Shown piece after piece: positions 27,352 through 37,054 of a DNA stretch of 64,000 bases (its first letter is position 1; every line of letters starts with the position of its first letter). This stretch comes from Halomonas sp. UBA3074 (GTDB taxonomy: Bacteria > Pseudomonadota > Gammaproteobacteria > Pseudomonadales > Halomonadaceae). A program made the translations under genes and the position numbers. The notes beneath the pieces are model-generated. The model ran no database searches and had not been told where the DNA came from. It saw only the letters and a list, made by a program, of their open reading frames with translations. The DNA is taken from contig NZ_DFBS01000022.1 of assembly GCF_002366715.1 (NCBI RefSeq), positions 62,001 to 126,000 of the forward strand, written 5' to 3'.

Positions 27352-28815
27352 CTAGTTAAACTCTTCCAGTGCCTCGCGATAGGTAATAAAGGCCTCGCGG
27401 CGCTGCTCGATCCTGGCCAGTAACGGCTGATCGTTGTCGCGCTCGGCGGCATCACGCGCAATAGAGAGCTGGCGAATGCCGCTGTCTACCCTGCCCGTCA
27501 GTTGCAAGTGTTCAGCGCGGGCTAGGTGCCCCCAGCCATTATGGCCACTGCGTCCCGCAGCCTCCGCTAATAAATTGAAGACTTGAGGGTTATCTGGGTG
27601 TTGATCCGCCATATCGCGTAGCCCGTTATAGGCCGCAGGTGGGTCGCGCTGTAGCTGCGCTTCGGCGAGTATCAGTTGAGCAGGCAGATAATTGGGCATG
27701 AAGCGCAGTAAACGCTGGCTGCGCTGGATGGCCTCATCGTATTGCCCGGCCTCTAGCGCGACGCTCGCCGCCGAGGCTGGCAGCATGGCAAAGTCAGGCT
27801 GTTGATCAGCAAGCTGATCGAGACGTTGCAGGGCAGTCGCCGTCTGGCCATTGCGGGCAGCGATCAAGGCATCCAGGTAGCGCTGGGCCATTTCGTCTGC
27901 GCCTTCTCGGTCAAGTCGTGAAGCCGCTTGCTGGGGCGAGTTGGCGTAAATGCTCAGCAGTGCGCGGGCGCGCATCATGTCGTAAAGCGTGTCGCTGGTA
28001 TAGGCATCGGCAACGTTGAGCTGCGCCGCGCGATCCTGGGCGGCGGTTAAGCGGCTATCCGTGACCGGGTGAGTGAGCAAGAACTCCGGCGGCGTGTCGC
28101 CTTGTAAGCGCGCCATGCGCTGCATCGCGGCGAACATGCGCACCATGGCTTCTGGGTCGTACCCCGCGTCAGCCATCGCCTGCAGGCCTATGTTGTCGGC
28201 TTCTTGTTCGAACAAGCGGGAATAGCTGAGCTGATCCTGTATCAGCGCCGCCTGAGAGCCCATCGCGGCGGCCATGCCCGCGTCGCCAGCACCACTGGCA
28301 GCAATCAGCATTCCGGCTAACATCGCCGCCATGGCGGGCAATTGGGTTTGTGCGGCGCGTGCGCTTCCCCTGGCGTAGTGACGCTGAGAGAGGTGACCCA
28401 GCTCATGGGCCAGCACCGAAATAAAAGCGCCCTCATCTTCGGCAAAGGCGAAGAGCCCTGAGTTGATGCCGACCACCCCGCCAGGAACAGCGAAGGCGTT
28501 AAGCGACTCATTATCAACCATGACGGTGATGGTGCGCAGGCCGCTGATCTGACTATGCGGCGCAAGCCGGGCAATCAGGCTTTCCAGGTAGTCGCTCGCA
28601 ATAGGGTCTTGCCACTGAGGCGCCTGGGCACGAAACTGACGTAGCCATGCTCTACCCAGCCGGTACTCTTCGTTACTGAATGAGGTAGACGCCGCTCCCA
28701 GGCTTGGCAGGCCGTAATCGTTGATGGCCACGCTTTGAGGGCTAAACAGCAAACTGCCACAGGCGCAAGCGAACGCACATATCCAGCCAGGGTAAGCGGT
28801 ACGAAAGGTGGGCAT
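27352..28815 (-). CDS. BepA-like periplasmic M48 metalloprotease with TPR repeats
   Basis: It is a periplasmic chaperone/protease of the BepA (YfgC) type, which helps LptD and BAM assembly and degrades stalled substrates. The 487 residues include a signal peptide (cleavage near residue 30, SVA|IN), an M48 catalytic domain with HELGH at 137-141 and a third zinc ligand in FEQEADNIGL. The C-terminal half is made of TPR-like helices (AARNGQTATALQRLDQLADQ, ...SQRLLRFMPNYLPAQLILA). bepA would be a reasonable symbol, but several paralogous M48-TPR proteins exist, so I leave it open. It is transcribed alone, convergent with nadA and divergent from the tusA-like gene. Confidence 0.9.
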   Translation of the reverse strand: MPTFRTAYPGWICAFACACGSLLFSPQSVAINDYGLPSLGAASTSFSNEEYRLGRAWLRQFRAQAPQWQDPIASDYLESLIARLAPHSQISGLRTITVMVDNESLNAFAVPGGVVGINSGLFAFAEDEGAFISVLAHELGHLSQRHYARGSARAAQTQLPAMAAMLAGMLIAASGAGDAGMAAAMGSQAALIQDQLSYSRLFEQEADNIGLQAMADAGYDPEAMVRMFAAMQRMARLQGDTPPEFLLTHPVTDSRLTAAQDRAAQLNVADAYTSDTLYDMMRARALLSIYANSPQQAASRLDREGADEMAQRYLDALIAARNGQTATALQRLDQLADQQPDFAMLPASAASVALEAGQYDEAIQRSQRLLRFMPNYLPAQLILAEAQLQRDPPAAYNGLRDMADQHPDNPQVFNLLAEAAGRSGHNGWGHLARAEHLQLTGRVDSGIRQLSIARDAAERDNDQPLLARIEQRREAFITYREALEEFN

Positions 28816-29017
28816 GGCATCCTCATGGGTAGTGTTTGAACGTAGCGTTCACAGTACGACATTATTTAAAGGCAATGGTTAAAGACATTGTTTAAAACTG
28901 TGACATTGATAAAGGCGGGGAAGTGCCGTTAAATCGATGGCCTTGTGAAATCAACCGCTAAACAGACAGTTTATGCAACAATGCCGTGATTATGCCGGTC
29001 ATTTTGAGGGAGAGTAC

Positions 29018-29281
29018 ATGTCTGAGCAAACCAGGGCCTTTCATCCCGACACGGTGCTTGATGCCTGTGGGCTGCATTGCCCATTGCCCCTGCTAAAGGC
29101 GAAACAAGCCTTAAGCACCTTGGCCGCCGGTCAGCTGCTGGAAGTGCGTTCAACGGACGCGGGGTCATGGCGGGATATGGCATCGTTTACCGATCAGAGT
29201 GCGCATACCCTGGAAGGCCGTGAACAGCGTGACGATGTCTATATCTATTGGATTCGTAAGGCAGGGGACGGGCACTCATGA
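29018..29281 (+). CDS. TusA/SirA-family sulfurtransferase-like protein
   Basis: This is a small 87-residue TusA-fold protein. The active Cys is in CGLHCPLPLLKAKQAL (Cys17, then the CPxP box at 21-24), which binds persulfide in sulfur relay proteins. The ATG at 29018 is preceded by GGGAGAG, and an upstream in-frame start at 28973 lacks support. It overlaps the next gene, an AI-2E family transporter, by 4 bases (ATGA). This pairing is common in gammaproteobacteria and differs from canonical tusA, so a tRNA-thiolation role is not assured. The C-terminus SAHTLEGREQRDDVYIYWIR is typical of the YeeD/SirA-like subgroup. Confidence 0.88.
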   Translation: MSEQTRAFHPDTVLDACGLHCPLPLLKAKQALSTLAAGQLLEVRSTDAGSWRDMASFTDQSAHTLEGREQRDDVYIYWIRKAGDGHS

Positions 29282-30384
29282 CCCTGCGCACGATATTAAA
29301 AAGCTGGGTTGAACGCTATTTTTCCGATGAAGAAGCGCTGATTCTGTTGGTGGTTCTGGTGGCGGGTTTTGCGGCGATTATCTTGTTTGGCCGTATGTTG
29401 GCGCCGTTTTTCACCGCGTTAGTGATCGCGTTTTTGCTGCAAGGCGTAGTGAGTGCGCTAACCCGGCGTGGTTTACCACATTTGCTCGCGGTGATCATGG
29501 TGTTCCTGGCGTTTATTAGTGTCCTGCTCACCTTGGCATTTATTTTAATGCCACTCATTTGGAATCAGCTCGTGGGGCTGGTGCAGGAAACACCCAGGAT
29601 GTTTGCCAGTGGCCAGGGCTGGCTAGATGAGTTGCAGGCGCGCTACCCCAATATTATTACGCCAGACCAGATACAAAACTGGATAGGCGTGGCGAGCCGT
29701 GAAATTAGCCAGTTAGGGCAGCGTGCGTTAACCCTATCGCTGGCATCGCTAGGCAACATCATGGCGGTGATCATCTATCTAGTGTTGGTACCGATTTTGG
29801 TCTTCTTTATGCTTAAAGACCGTGACGTGTTGGTGGGCTTCATGCTTTCACTGTTGCCCCAAAAGCGCACGCTGTTATCCCGTATTTGGCGTGAGATGGA
29901 TGATCAAATCGCCAACTACATTCGCGGCAAGTTTATTGAAATTATTATCGTGGGCACCGTGACCTTCTTTACCTTTGCGTTCTTTGGGTTGCCCTATACG
30001 GCGCTGTTGGCGGTATTGGTGGGGTTCTCCGTATTGGTGCCCTATATCGGCGCGGCGGTCGCCACGCTGCCGGTGGCCGCGGTCGCTGGTTTTCACTTCG
30101 GTATTAGCGAAGAGTTTGTGTATGTACTGGTAGCGTATGGCGTCATTCAGGCGCTCGATGGCAACGTATTAGCCCCGGTTTTATTCTCTGAAACCAACAA
30201 TATCCATCCCGTCTCCATCATTGTGGCGGTGTTGTTCTTTGGGGGGATTTGGGGCTTTTGGGGTATTTTCTTCGCTATCCCCTTGGCAACGCTGCTAAAG
30301 GCGCTGGTCTATGCCTGGCCGCGCAGTATGCACGAACGAGAAGAGCGCCGAGGCTTGCAAGCCCCGGCAGAGAACATCGATTAG
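29278..30384 (+). CDS. AI-2E family transporter (PerM/UPF0118)
   Basis: This inner-membrane protein has 368 residues and about eight transmembrane helices in the family arrangement. Two or three N-terminal helices (EALILLVVLVAGFAAIILFG, PFFTALVIAFLLQGVVSAL, VIMVFLAFISVLLTLAFIL) are followed by a soluble loop (residues about 95-150) and the C-terminal bundle. The signatures LVPILVFFMLKDRD, GFSVLVPYIGA and FFGGIWGFWGIFFAIPLA match. Members export quorum signal AI-2 or act as Na+/H+ antiporters in some species, and the substrate here is unknown. It is translationally coupled to the tusA-like gene. Confidence 0.9.
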   Translation: MTLRTILKSWVERYFSDEEALILLVVLVAGFAAIILFGRMLAPFFTALVIAFLLQGVVSALTRRGLPHLLAVIMVFLAFISVLLTLAFILMPLIWNQLVGLVQETPRMFASGQGWLDELQARYPNIITPDQIQNWIGVASREISQLGQRALTLSLASLGNIMAVIIYLVLVPILVFFMLKDRDVLVGFMLSLLPQKRTLLSRIWREMDDQIANYIRGKFIEIIIVGTVTFFTFAFFGLPYTALLAVLVGFSVLVPYIGAAVATLPVAAVAGFHFGISEEFVYVLVAYGVIQALDGNVLAPVLFSETNNIHPVSIIVAVLFFGGIWGFWGIFFAIPLATLLKALVYAWPRSMHEREERRGLQAPAENID

Positions 30385-30427
30385 CACTTGAGGGCGCCCG
30401 CGGGGTAATAAGGGGGCAGGATAACGG

Positions 30428-30904
30428 CTAGCTAGCCGCGTTAAGCGCTTCAGCGGCGGCAAGCACTTCGTCAGCGTGGCCCGGGACTTTAACGCCACGC
30501 CACTCTTTTGCCAATTTGCCCTCTTTGTCGATCAAAAAGGTGCTGCGCTCGATGCCGAGGTGCTCCTTGCCGTACATCTTTTTGAGCTTTATGACATCAA
30601 ACAGCGTGCAGACGTTTTCGTCTTTGTCAGAGATAAGTGCAAAGTTAAAATCCTGTTTGGCCTTGAAGTTTTCCTGGGCTCGCAGCCCATCCCGGGAAAC
30701 GCCGAGGATGACGGTGTTAGCAGCATCGAAGGCGGGTTTACGGTCGCGAAAGTCACCCCCTTCGGTGGTGCAGCCTGGCGTGCTGGCTTTGGGGTAGAAG
30801 TAAACGACCACCTGTTTACCGCGCAGTTCAGACAGCGTCACGGTGGTATCACCGGTCGCGGTGGCGGAAAAATCCGCAACGGGTTGACCAATTTCAACAG
30901 ACAT
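30428..30904 (-). CDS. bcp: Peroxiredoxin, BCP/PrxQ type
   Basis: It is a thioredoxin-dependent peroxidase reducing H2O2 and organic hydroperoxides in the cytoplasm. The 158-residue protein has the peroxidatic Cys45 in YPKASTPGCTTEGGDFRD. The usual resolving Cys five residues later (Cys50 in E. coli Bcp) is Gly here. The only other Cys is Cys99 in DENVCTLFDVI, so it may work as a 1-Cys enzyme or use Cys99. The C-terminal part (RSTFLIDKEGKLAKEWRGVK) is normal. It is convergent with the AI-2E transporter gene and divergent from dapA. Confidence 0.93.
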   Translation of the reverse strand: MSVEIGQPVADFSATATGDTTVTLSELRGKQVVVYFYPKASTPGCTTEGGDFRDRKPAFDAANTVILGVSRDGLRAQENFKAKQDFNFALISDKDENVCTLFDVIKLKKMYGKEHLGIERSTFLIDKEGKLAKEWRGVKVPGHADEVLAAAEALNAAS

Positions 30905-31110
30905 AAAGCGTCCTTTTGAGGGTGGGTGTTAAAATCAAAGGGTAGCCACGATTACACGTAAGCCAAGGGCCATTGTCAAAGCTCAAATCAGGCTGGCGAC
31001 AAACTCGCACCGCTTTACGCTGTACAGGCTCGAATCGCCTGAGTACCATTTGCTCTCTGTGGCACGCTAACGCCTGAAGCTCATGACACGATAGCGTCCA
31101 GTTTTGAGAA

Positions 31111-31147
31111 ATATCGGGCACGTGATGTATCCATTACGTGCCCTATA
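31111..31147. promoter_or_regulatory. Large dyad upstream of dapA
   Basis: ATATCGGGCACGT (31111-31123) and ACGTGCCCTATAT (31136-31148) form an almost perfect inverted repeat with 12 bases between the arms, 43 bases before the dapA ATG. It could be an operator or an RNA hairpin in the leader. No known regulator site is recognised. Confidence 0.45.
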
Positions 31148-31189
31148 TCGATAATTGATATCACACTTTGGCTGGTGAGGAATAAACGG

Positions 31190-32074
31190 ATGATCACAGG
31201 CAGCATCGTCGCCCTGGCGACGCCTATGAAGGTCAATGGCGACATCGACTGGGAGGCGCTTCGTCGTCTGGTGAACTTCCATCTCGAAAATGGCACCGAT
31301 GGCATCGTGGCCGCTGGCACGACAGGCGAACCCACTACCATGTCGTTTGCCGAGCACTTTGATGTGATCCGCAGCGTGGTAGAAGAGGTCAATGGCCGCA
31401 TTCCCGTGATTGCGGGCACCGGCGCCAATGCGACGTCGGAAGCGGTTGAGCTAGCCCGCTACGCTGGTGAGGTGGGTGCCGACTACTGTTTGTCAGTATG
31501 TCCTTATTACAACAAACCCACCCAGGAAGGCCTCTACCAGCACTTTAAAGCAGTCGCCGAGGGCAGCAAGCTGCCGGTGATTCTATATAACGTGCCGGGC
31601 CGTACCTGCTCTGATCTCTACAACGAGACCGTCTTACGCTTGGCCGATGTGGATAATATTATTGGTTTGAAAGACGCGACAGGGAACCTGGAGCGTGCGG
31701 AAGATCTAATCTCACGCCTAAAGGGCAGTGGTTTTATGCTCTACTCCGGCGACGATGCGACCGCCTGTGACTTTATGTTGATGGGTGGCCATGGCGATAT
31801 CTCCGTGACGGCGAATGTTGCCCCACGGGCGATGCATGATCTGTGTACCGCTGCCGTGGCCGGTGATGCTGATAAAGCTCATCAGATTAATACCCGTCTG
31901 ATGCCGCTACACACCAATTTGGGCATAGAGTCGAATCCTATTCCCGTGAAGTGGGCGCTTAATCGCATGGGTTATGCGGACGCAGGACTTCGTTTACCGC
32001 TAACTTGGCTGTCTGAAAAGTACCACGCCACGGTGAGCGAAGCGCTGCAGATGGCAGGCGTCGTAGAGGAGTAA
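31190..32074 (+). CDS. dapA: 4-hydroxy-tetrahydrodipicolinate synthase
   Basis: DapA commits aspartate semialdehyde and pyruvate to lysine and diaminopimelate synthesis. The 294-residue protein has [10 protein letters not shown] (Thr44 and Thr45), the active-site Tyr in LYNVPGRTC and the Schiff-base Lys in [12 protein letters not shown] chose the ATG at 31190, with GTGAGGA upstream, over a GTG at 31175 that itself forms part of the ribosome binding site. It is followed on the same strand by bamC and purC, the dapA-bamC(nlpB)-purC order known from E. coli. Confidence 0.97.
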   Translation: MITGSIVALATPMKVNGDIDWEALRRLVNFHLENGTDGIVAAGTTGEPTTMSFAEHFDVIRSVVEEVNGRIPVIAGTGANATSEAVELARYAGEVGADYCLSVCPYYNKPTQEGLYQHFKAVAEGSKLPVILYNVPGRTCSDLYNETVLRLADVDNIIGLKDATGNLERAEDLISRLKGSGFMLYSGDDATACDFMLMGGHGDISVTANVAPRAMHDLCTAAVAGDADKAHQINTRLMPLHTNLGIESNPIPVKWALNRMGYADAGLRLPLTWLSEKYHATVSEALQMAGVVEE

Positions 32075-32097
32075 CCTGGCGCAATACCCTTTGCTAT

Positions 32098-32122
32098 CCA
32101 GCTCAGCAATAAGTTGAGCTGG
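32098..32122 (+). other. dapA-bamC intercistronic hairpin
   Basis: CCAGCTCA (32098-32105) and TGAGCTGG (32115-32122) form a perfect 8-bp stem with a 9-base loop and no T-tract. It is more likely an RNA stability or processing element than a terminator. Confidence 0.45.
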
Positions 32123-32152
32123 GTACCTGATTTGTTGACTTAAGGTGGCTTG

Positions 32153-33136
32153 ATGAGCTCTGTGCTTGAAATACGTGCGCTTAAATGGGTCCCGCTGGCA
32201 CTTGCCGCGGCTGTCGCGCTCTCTGGTTGCGCACGGGATGGTTTTTACCATGACCGTAACTTGGACTACACCGAGGCTGCTCCGGCGCCTCCGCTGGTGT
32301 TACCAGAGACCCGCAATACCCAACGTTACCGTGACGCGCTGCCGGTTCCTCAAGCCGCCACCCAAGGGACACGGCTTGACGAAGCGGCAGAAATTCGTCC
32401 GCCCCAATCACTGGCCATTGGCAGTGGGCTAGAGCCTGAATACGTTGAGCGCCGCGAAGTGGGTGATCAAACCTGGCTAGTGGTGGCCGCCGATACCGGT
32501 ACGGTGTGGCCCCAGTTGGAAGAGTTTGTCCGTAGTCGACAGTTAGCGGTACAGGAAAGCAGTGCCTCCCAGGGTGTGATTGTCACTTCACAGGCGGAAA
32601 TACGACTGCAAAGTGCATTGCGCGCTGGCAGCAGCGAAGTGCGCTGCGAAAGCGGTGGGCGAACCATGGCTAGCTGCCTGGACGCTTTAGAGAGCCACCT
32701 AAATGCCCGCAGTGCATCGGCCAGCGTGTCCTCGTCCTGGACTGCCCAGCGCCTCAATGATGAGCAAACGATGCAAGTCCGCCAGCAGGGTGACGAGTGG
32801 GAAGTGGTCATTCCGCAGCCCATCGACCGTGTTTGGGCTGAACTGAATCATTACCTGGAGTTGGATTTTGCTCAGGAAGGACAGCGCGACTTACTGGCTT
32901 CAGACCCCAATAGCCATGAGTTCCTGGTTGAATATATGACCGAAACCGAGCGCAATCGTAACCCGCTACAAATCGTGTTCAGCGCGGATGTGCGCAAGAT
33001 GTCTCAAGAGATCCGTCTTGCCCTGCAGCCTAACGGCGACCAGACGATTTTGCGGGCTATCAATGCCAGCGAACGGGCATTCAGCACCGATGACCAGCGC
33101 GAACTGCTTGAGCGTGTTTCCGGTTACTTACGTTAA
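32153..33136 (+). CDS. bamC: BamC, outer-membrane protein assembly lipoprotein
   Basis: BamC is a lipoprotein subunit of the BAM complex that inserts beta-barrel proteins into the outer membrane. The 327 residues begin with a signal peptide ending in the lipobox LSGC (lipidated Cys26). The unstructured segment (RDGFYHDRNLDYTEAAP...) that contacts BamD and two helix-grip domains follow. A TTG is in frame just upstream, but the ATG at 32153 with AAGGTGG before it is preferred. Identification rests on the lipobox, length, C-terminal RAINASERAFSTDDQRELLERV and the dapA-bamC-purC order. Sequence conservation in this family is low. Confidence 0.88.
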   Translation: MSSVLEIRALKWVPLALAAAVALSGCARDGFYHDRNLDYTEAAPAPPLVLPETRNTQRYRDALPVPQAATQGTRLDEAAEIRPPQSLAIGSGLEPEYVERREVGDQTWLVVAADTGTVWPQLEEFVRSRQLAVQESSASQGVIVTSQAEIRLQSALRAGSSEVRCESGGRTMASCLDALESHLNARSASASVSSSWTAQRLNDEQTMQVRQQGDEWEVVIPQPIDRVWAELNHYLELDFAQEGQRDLLASDPNSHEFLVEYMTETERNRNPLQIVFSADVRKMSQEIRLALQPNGDQTILRAINASERAFSTDDQRELLERVSGYLR

Positions 33137-33168
33137 TTTATTGATCCTTGTTTCCTGACGGAGCCCCC

Positions 33169-33885
33169 ATGGAAAAGCGCCAAGAACTCTACGCCGGTAA
33201 GGCGAAATCTGTGTATACCACCGACGATCCGGATTTGTTGGTGCTTAATTTTCGGGATGACACTAGCGCCTTCGATGGCAAAAAGATGGAGTCGCTAGCC
33301 CGTAAAGGCATGGTCAATAACATTTTTAACGCCTTCATTATGGAGCGCTTGCAGGAAGCGGGTATTCCCACTCACTTTGAAAAGCAGCTTTCTAACACCG
33401 AGAGTCTGGTCAAGAAGATGCAGATGATCCCGGTGGAGTGTGTGGTGCGTAATATCGCCGCGGGTGGCTTGGTGAAACGTCTCGGGGTGGAAGAGGGCAT
33501 CGCACTGACGCCGCCGACGTTCGAGCTGTTCTTAAAGAATGACGAGAAGGGCGACCCGATGATCAACGAGTCGCTGGCGGAAACCTTTGGCTGGGCAACC
33601 CCCGAACAGTTAGCCAAGATGAAGACGCTGACTTTCAAGGTCAATCATATCCTCAAGGCGCTGTTTGCCGAGGGCGATATGCTGTTGGTGGACTACAAGC
33701 TCGAGTTCGGTGTCTTCAAAGGGGAGGTCGTCCTGGGGGATGAGTTTTCGCCGGATGGTTGTCGCCTGTGGGACGCCAATACCCGCGAAAAGCTGGATAA
33801 GGATCGCTTCCGCCAAGGGCTGGGTGGCGTGATTGAGGCGTACGAAGAAGTCGGGCGCCGCCTGGGGATCACTTTTCCGGCTTAA
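33169..33885 (+). CDS. purC: Phosphoribosylaminoimidazole-succinocarboxamide synthase (SAICAR synthetase)
   Basis: PurC joins CAIR and aspartate to form SAICAR in purine synthesis. The 238-residue protein starts [20 protein letters not shown], with the nucleotide-binding loop, and contains [33 protein letters not shown] and [18 protein letters not shown]. The ATG at 33169 has GACGGAG upstream, and the longer frame to 33148 adds non-conserved residues. It is the last gene of the dapA-bamC-purC set and converges on trmO. Confidence 0.97.
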   Translation: MEKRQELYAGKAKSVYTTDDPDLLVLNFRDDTSAFDGKKMESLARKGMVNNIFNAFIMERLQEAGIPTHFEKQLSNTESLVKKMQMIPVECVVRNIAAGGLVKRLGVEEGIALTPPTFELFLKNDEKGDPMINESLAETFGWATPEQLAKMKTLTFKVNHILKALFAEGDMLLVDYKLEFGVFKGEVVLGDEFSPDGCRLWDANTREKLDKDRFRQGLGGVIEAYEEVGRRLGITFPA

Positions 33886-33900
33886 ATCATTGCCACGCGT

Positions 33901-34641
33901 TTATTGCGCGGCGTAAGTATCGATAGCCATCACCTCCAAGGTGGTGGCTTCGCCTTTTTGGTGCTGGCGAAACTTAACGTCCACGTCGCGTAATCGAACG
34001 CCGTAAAGGCGCTCAGAATCGCTCCCTTTTTGTTTATAGGCGGGCCGTGGGTCTTGGCTTAGCACCTGCTCGATGAGGGCGTACAGCGAGGCGCTATCGT
34101 CACGCTGGGCGAGTGTATCCAGAGCCGACGGGTGGAAAGAGACTGCCAGCAGTGGGGGTGCCTGCGGCGCAAAGCCGGCTTGCGCATCCGGCTGAGACTC
34201 AGCCCAGGGCAAGTAGGGTTTGATATCGACCACCGGGGTGCCACTCACCAAGTCACCGCCCTGTAGCTGTAATACGACACCTTGCTGCGTGTCGATGCCG
34301 ACGAGCCTTACCAGTGATAGCCCTAAGCGGTTAGGGCGGTGGGTGCTGCGACTGGCAAATACGCCTACTTTTTTATTACCGCCCAAGCGGGGTGGCCTAA
34401 CGAGAGGCGACCAGCGCTGAGGGCTTTGATGAAAGATGAAGGTTAGCCATAGGTGACTGAAGTCTTCTAAGCCGCGCACCGCAAGTGGATCATTATAGGG
34501 GGCGACGAGAACAAGCCTTGCTTTAGCTGCGGGTGCTAGCCCCGGCTGGCGCGGAATGCCGAATTTGTCGGGGTAGTCACTGACCAAGTGACCAATGGGC
34601 GAAAGCGTAAAGTGCTCGCTGTTAGGGACATTGTCCATCAC
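33901..34641 (-). CDS. trmO: TrmO, tRNA t6A37 N6-methyltransferase
   Basis: TrmO (formerly YaeB/TsaA) methylates t6A37 of tRNA-Thr to m6t6A. The 246-residue protein carries the TsaA-type beta-barrel: LSPIGHLVSDYPDKFGIPRQPGL, GLEDFSHLWLTFIFHQS, and the signature VGVFASRSTHRPNRLGLSLV with DIKPYLPWAE. The C-terminal YKQKGSDSERLYGVRLRDVDVKF is also expected. It is a single gene, convergent with purC. Confidence 0.92.
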   Translation of the reverse strand: MMDNVPNSEHFTLSPIGHLVSDYPDKFGIPRQPGLAPAAKARLVLVAPYNDPLAVRGLEDFSHLWLTFIFHQSPQRWSPLVRPPRLGGNKKVGVFASRSTHRPNRLGLSLVRLVGIDTQQGVVLQLQGGDLVSGTPVVDIKPYLPWAESQPDAQAGFAPQAPPLLAVSFHPSALDTLAQRDDSASLYALIEQVLSQDPRPAYKQKGSDSERLYGVRLRDVDVKFRQHQKGEATTLEVMAIDTYAAQ

Positions 34642-34846
34642 ACTGCCTTTTACTAGGATGAATCGGCGTTGGGTTGGGCCGTGAAGGGCTGAGCAGAAGC
34701 TTAATCAGCAACGTCGTTAGAAATTTAGCAAGAAGCCCAGTATAAAGCAGCTCGAAGGCTTGAACATGACCCAGTAGAGCATGACCGAAAAGGTCTTGCT
34801 TGATAGACAGTGATCAATGGTTAGCTGAACAGCGCAGAGGTGATGC

Positions 34847-35371
34847 ATGAGTAATAGCGATGAGCAGCAAGCCCCAACGAGTGCGCGGGTGATGTATCGC
34901 GCAGCCCTGGCGCGTGATGCCGCTGACCAAGCAGAAGTGTTTTATCATGCCGTGATGCAAGGGGCAGCCACCCACTATACGCTGGATGAACGGCGGGCGT
35001 GGGCTCAGGCGCTCCCCAGAGAAGGCAGCGCCTGGGCCGTACGCCAAGCGCTGTATACCACGTTAATTGCGACCTGCGACGGGCGCTGTGTGGGGTTTCT
35101 GGAAGTAGACCTAGACGCTGGCCGCATTGAAACGCTCTATGTCTGGCCCTCCCTTACCGGCCGTGGCATTGGTACCACGCTGCTGGTGCACGCAGAGCGT
35201 ATGCTGCTTGAAGAGGGCAAGGGCAAGGTGGAGATCGAAGCCAGTTCGATGCTTTATGAGCGTCTCATGCGCCGCGGCTGGGAAAACCACGGCGAGCAGT
35301 GGGTCGAGCGCAGCGGAGAGCGGCTAAAGCGCTATAAGCTCTCCAAGCCGCTCAATGCTGTTGAAACTTGA
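34847..35371 (+). CDS. GNAT-family N-acetyltransferase
   Basis: This 174-residue single-domain acetyltransferase has the acetyl-CoA binding motif A at residues 100-113 (WPSLTGRGIGTTLL, with GRGIG at 105-109), preceded by the beta4 strand IETLYVW. The C-terminal MLYERLMRRGWENHGEQWV matches the usual motif B and end. The ATG at 34847 has AGAGG upstream. The substrate cannot be told. Neighbours are trmO (divergent, 205-base gap without visible features) and nadC (convergent, 3-base gap), neither of which gives a clue. Confidence 0.87.
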   Translation: MSNSDEQQAPTSARVMYRAALARDAADQAEVFYHAVMQGAATHYTLDERRAWAQALPREGSAWAVRQALYTTLIATCDGRCVGFLEVDLDAGRIETLYVWPSLTGRGIGTTLLVHAERMLLEEGKGKVEIEASSMLYERLMRRGWENHGEQWVERSGERLKRYKLSKPLNAVET

Positions 35372-35374
35372 TCG

Positions 35375-36229
35375 TTACACGCGATAGCTGCGGGTAATTC
35401 GCATGGAAAGGTCGATGGAGGCGATGTCCTTGGTCAGTGCGCCGCTGGAGATGCAGTCAACGCCCGTATCGGCAATGGCACGCAGGGTGGCGGCATCCAC
35501 ATTGCCTGAAGCCTCCAGAGTTGCCCGACCGCCGTTAATTTCCACAGCGACATGTAAGTCTTCAATGGCGAAGTTATCGAGCATGACGATATCGGCGCCC
35601 GCGGCCAGGGCCTGGTCGAGTTCCTCAAAGGTTTCTACCTCCACTTCCACCGGCAGGTCGCTGGCTAGCTGGCGGGCCTGGGTAATCGCCGCCTGAATAC
35701 CGCCGCAGGCAGCAATGTGGTTCTCTTTGATCAAAAATGCGTCCCACAGACCAATGCGGTGGTTGTGCCCACCGCCGCAGGTGACGGCGTATTTTTGCGC
35801 CAAACGCATGCCGGGCAGTGTTTTGCGGGTATCGAGCAGGCGGACGCCCGTGCCTTCGATCAGGTCGACGTAAGCGCGGGTGGCGGTGGCAGTCGCTGAG
35901 AGTGTTTGCAGCACGTTAAGTGCCGCACGCTCGCCGGTGAGCAGCACGCGAGCCGGGCCTTCCAAGGTTAAAAAACACTGCCCAGGCTCAAGCTTATCGC
36001 CGTCGGCGGCTAGCCACGTCACGCTCACTCGGCTATCCAGACGGCGAAACAGCTCATCCACCCAGGCCGCGCCACACAGCACCGCGGCGTCACGGGTAAT
36101 CACTTCAGCAGTCGCCCACTGGTGTTCAGGGATCAATTGCGCGGTAATATCACCCGGGCCAACGTCTTCGGCTAGCAGGCGAGCAGCGCTGGCGCGGATT
36201 TCTTCTGCAAGAGCGGATTGATAATGCAT
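35375..36229 (-). CDS. nadC: Nicotinate-nucleotide pyrophosphorylase (carboxylating)
   Basis: NadC converts quinolinate and PRPP to nicotinate mononucleotide in de novo NAD synthesis. The 284-residue protein has [17 protein letters not shown] at the N-terminus, [18 protein letters not shown] with the quinolinate and PRPP contacts, the [21 protein letters not shown] motif (positions about 166-186) and [23 protein letters not shown]. The frame remains open 200 bases upstream into ampD antisense. The ATG at 36229 gives the family length. nadC and ampD are divergent neighbours, as in E. coli. Confidence 0.96.
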   Translation of the reverse strand: MHYQSALAEEIRASAARLLAEDVGPGDITAQLIPEHQWATAEVITRDAAVLCGAAWVDELFRRLDSRVSVTWLAADGDKLEPGQCFLTLEGPARVLLTGERAALNVLQTLSATATATRAYVDLIEGTGVRLLDTRKTLPGMRLAQKYAVTCGGGHNHRIGLWDAFLIKENHIAACGGIQAAITQARQLASDLPVEVEVETFEELDQALAAGADIVMLDNFAIEDLHVAVEINGGRATLEASGNVDAATLRAIADTGVDCISSGALTKDIASIDLSMRITRSYRV

Positions 36230-36286
36230 GGCAGTGAATTCTCTGAACGTCGTCAAGTGTAAGCGGCAGTATAGTGAAATCGCGCC

Positions 36287-36904
36287 ATGAAAGTGAGCGC
36301 TAACGAAAAGGAGAGTGCGCGCGTGGACGAGCAACAACCGAGAAGTGGCTGGTGGAAAAGCGCCCGGCATGTCGTCTCCCCCAATTGCGATGCTCGACCC
36401 AGCCACGAGGTTTCGCTGCTGCTTCTGCATGCGATCAGCTTGCCTCCTGGCGTGTTTAGCGGCGATGCCATTGAGGCGCTATTTACTAACCAGTTGGCGA
36501 CAGAGGCACACCCTTTTTTCGCTGACATAGCCCATTTGCGAGTCTCTGCGCACCTGCTGATTCGCCGCGACGGTGAGTGCGTTCAATTTGTCGACACCGA
36601 TCAACGTGCCTGGCATGCCGGGCGCTCCTGCTGGCGGGATCATCAGCAGCGAAAGTGGCGCACGGCGCTCAATGATTTCTCAGTGGGGATTGAGCTTGAA
36701 GGGGACGATGTCACCCCCTACACCTTCGCTCAGTACACTGCCTTGATAGAGGCCACGGCGTGGCTAATGAAGCGCTACCCGCAGCTCGATCGCACGCGCA
36801 TTACCAGCCACGCCCATGTAGCGCCACTGCGAAAAACCGACCCAGGGCCAGCCTTCGATTGGGCCTATTTCCACCAGCGGCTGAACGCTAGAACGAAAGG
36901 TTAA
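36287..36904 (+). CDS. ampD: AmpD, 1,6-anhydro-N-acetylmuramyl-L-alanine amidase
   Basis: AmpD is a cytoplasmic zinc amidase that removes the peptide from anhydromuropeptides during cell-wall recycling, and it keeps AmpR-controlled beta-lactamase low in species that have AmpR. The 205-residue protein has [24 protein letters not shown] with zinc ligand His48, the core [24 protein letters not shown] and the C-terminal ligands in [19 protein letters not shown]. The N-terminus is about 18 residues longer than E. coli AmpD. It is divergent from nadC. No ampR or ampC is seen in this window. Confidence 0.94.
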   Translation: MKVSANEKESARVDEQQPRSGWWKSARHVVSPNCDARPSHEVSLLLLHAISLPPGVFSGDAIEALFTNQLATEAHPFFADIAHLRVSAHLLIRRDGECVQFVDTDQRAWHAGRSCWRDHQQRKWRTALNDFSVGIELEGDDVTPYTFAQYTALIEATAWLMKRYPQLDRTRITSHAHVAPLRKTDPGPAFDWAYFHQRLNARTKG

Positions 36905-37054
36905 GGGGCTAATTAAGTGGTTATCGCACAAAGAAATAAAACGGTAGTTTAATTACAATTACTGACCTCGTTAATACCCTTGGAAAGGCGCCATAATCTG
37001 CTTATGTTGCAGTGCAATAGTTTGTTTTCGATAGGCTTTTCCGCAGTCACAGAA

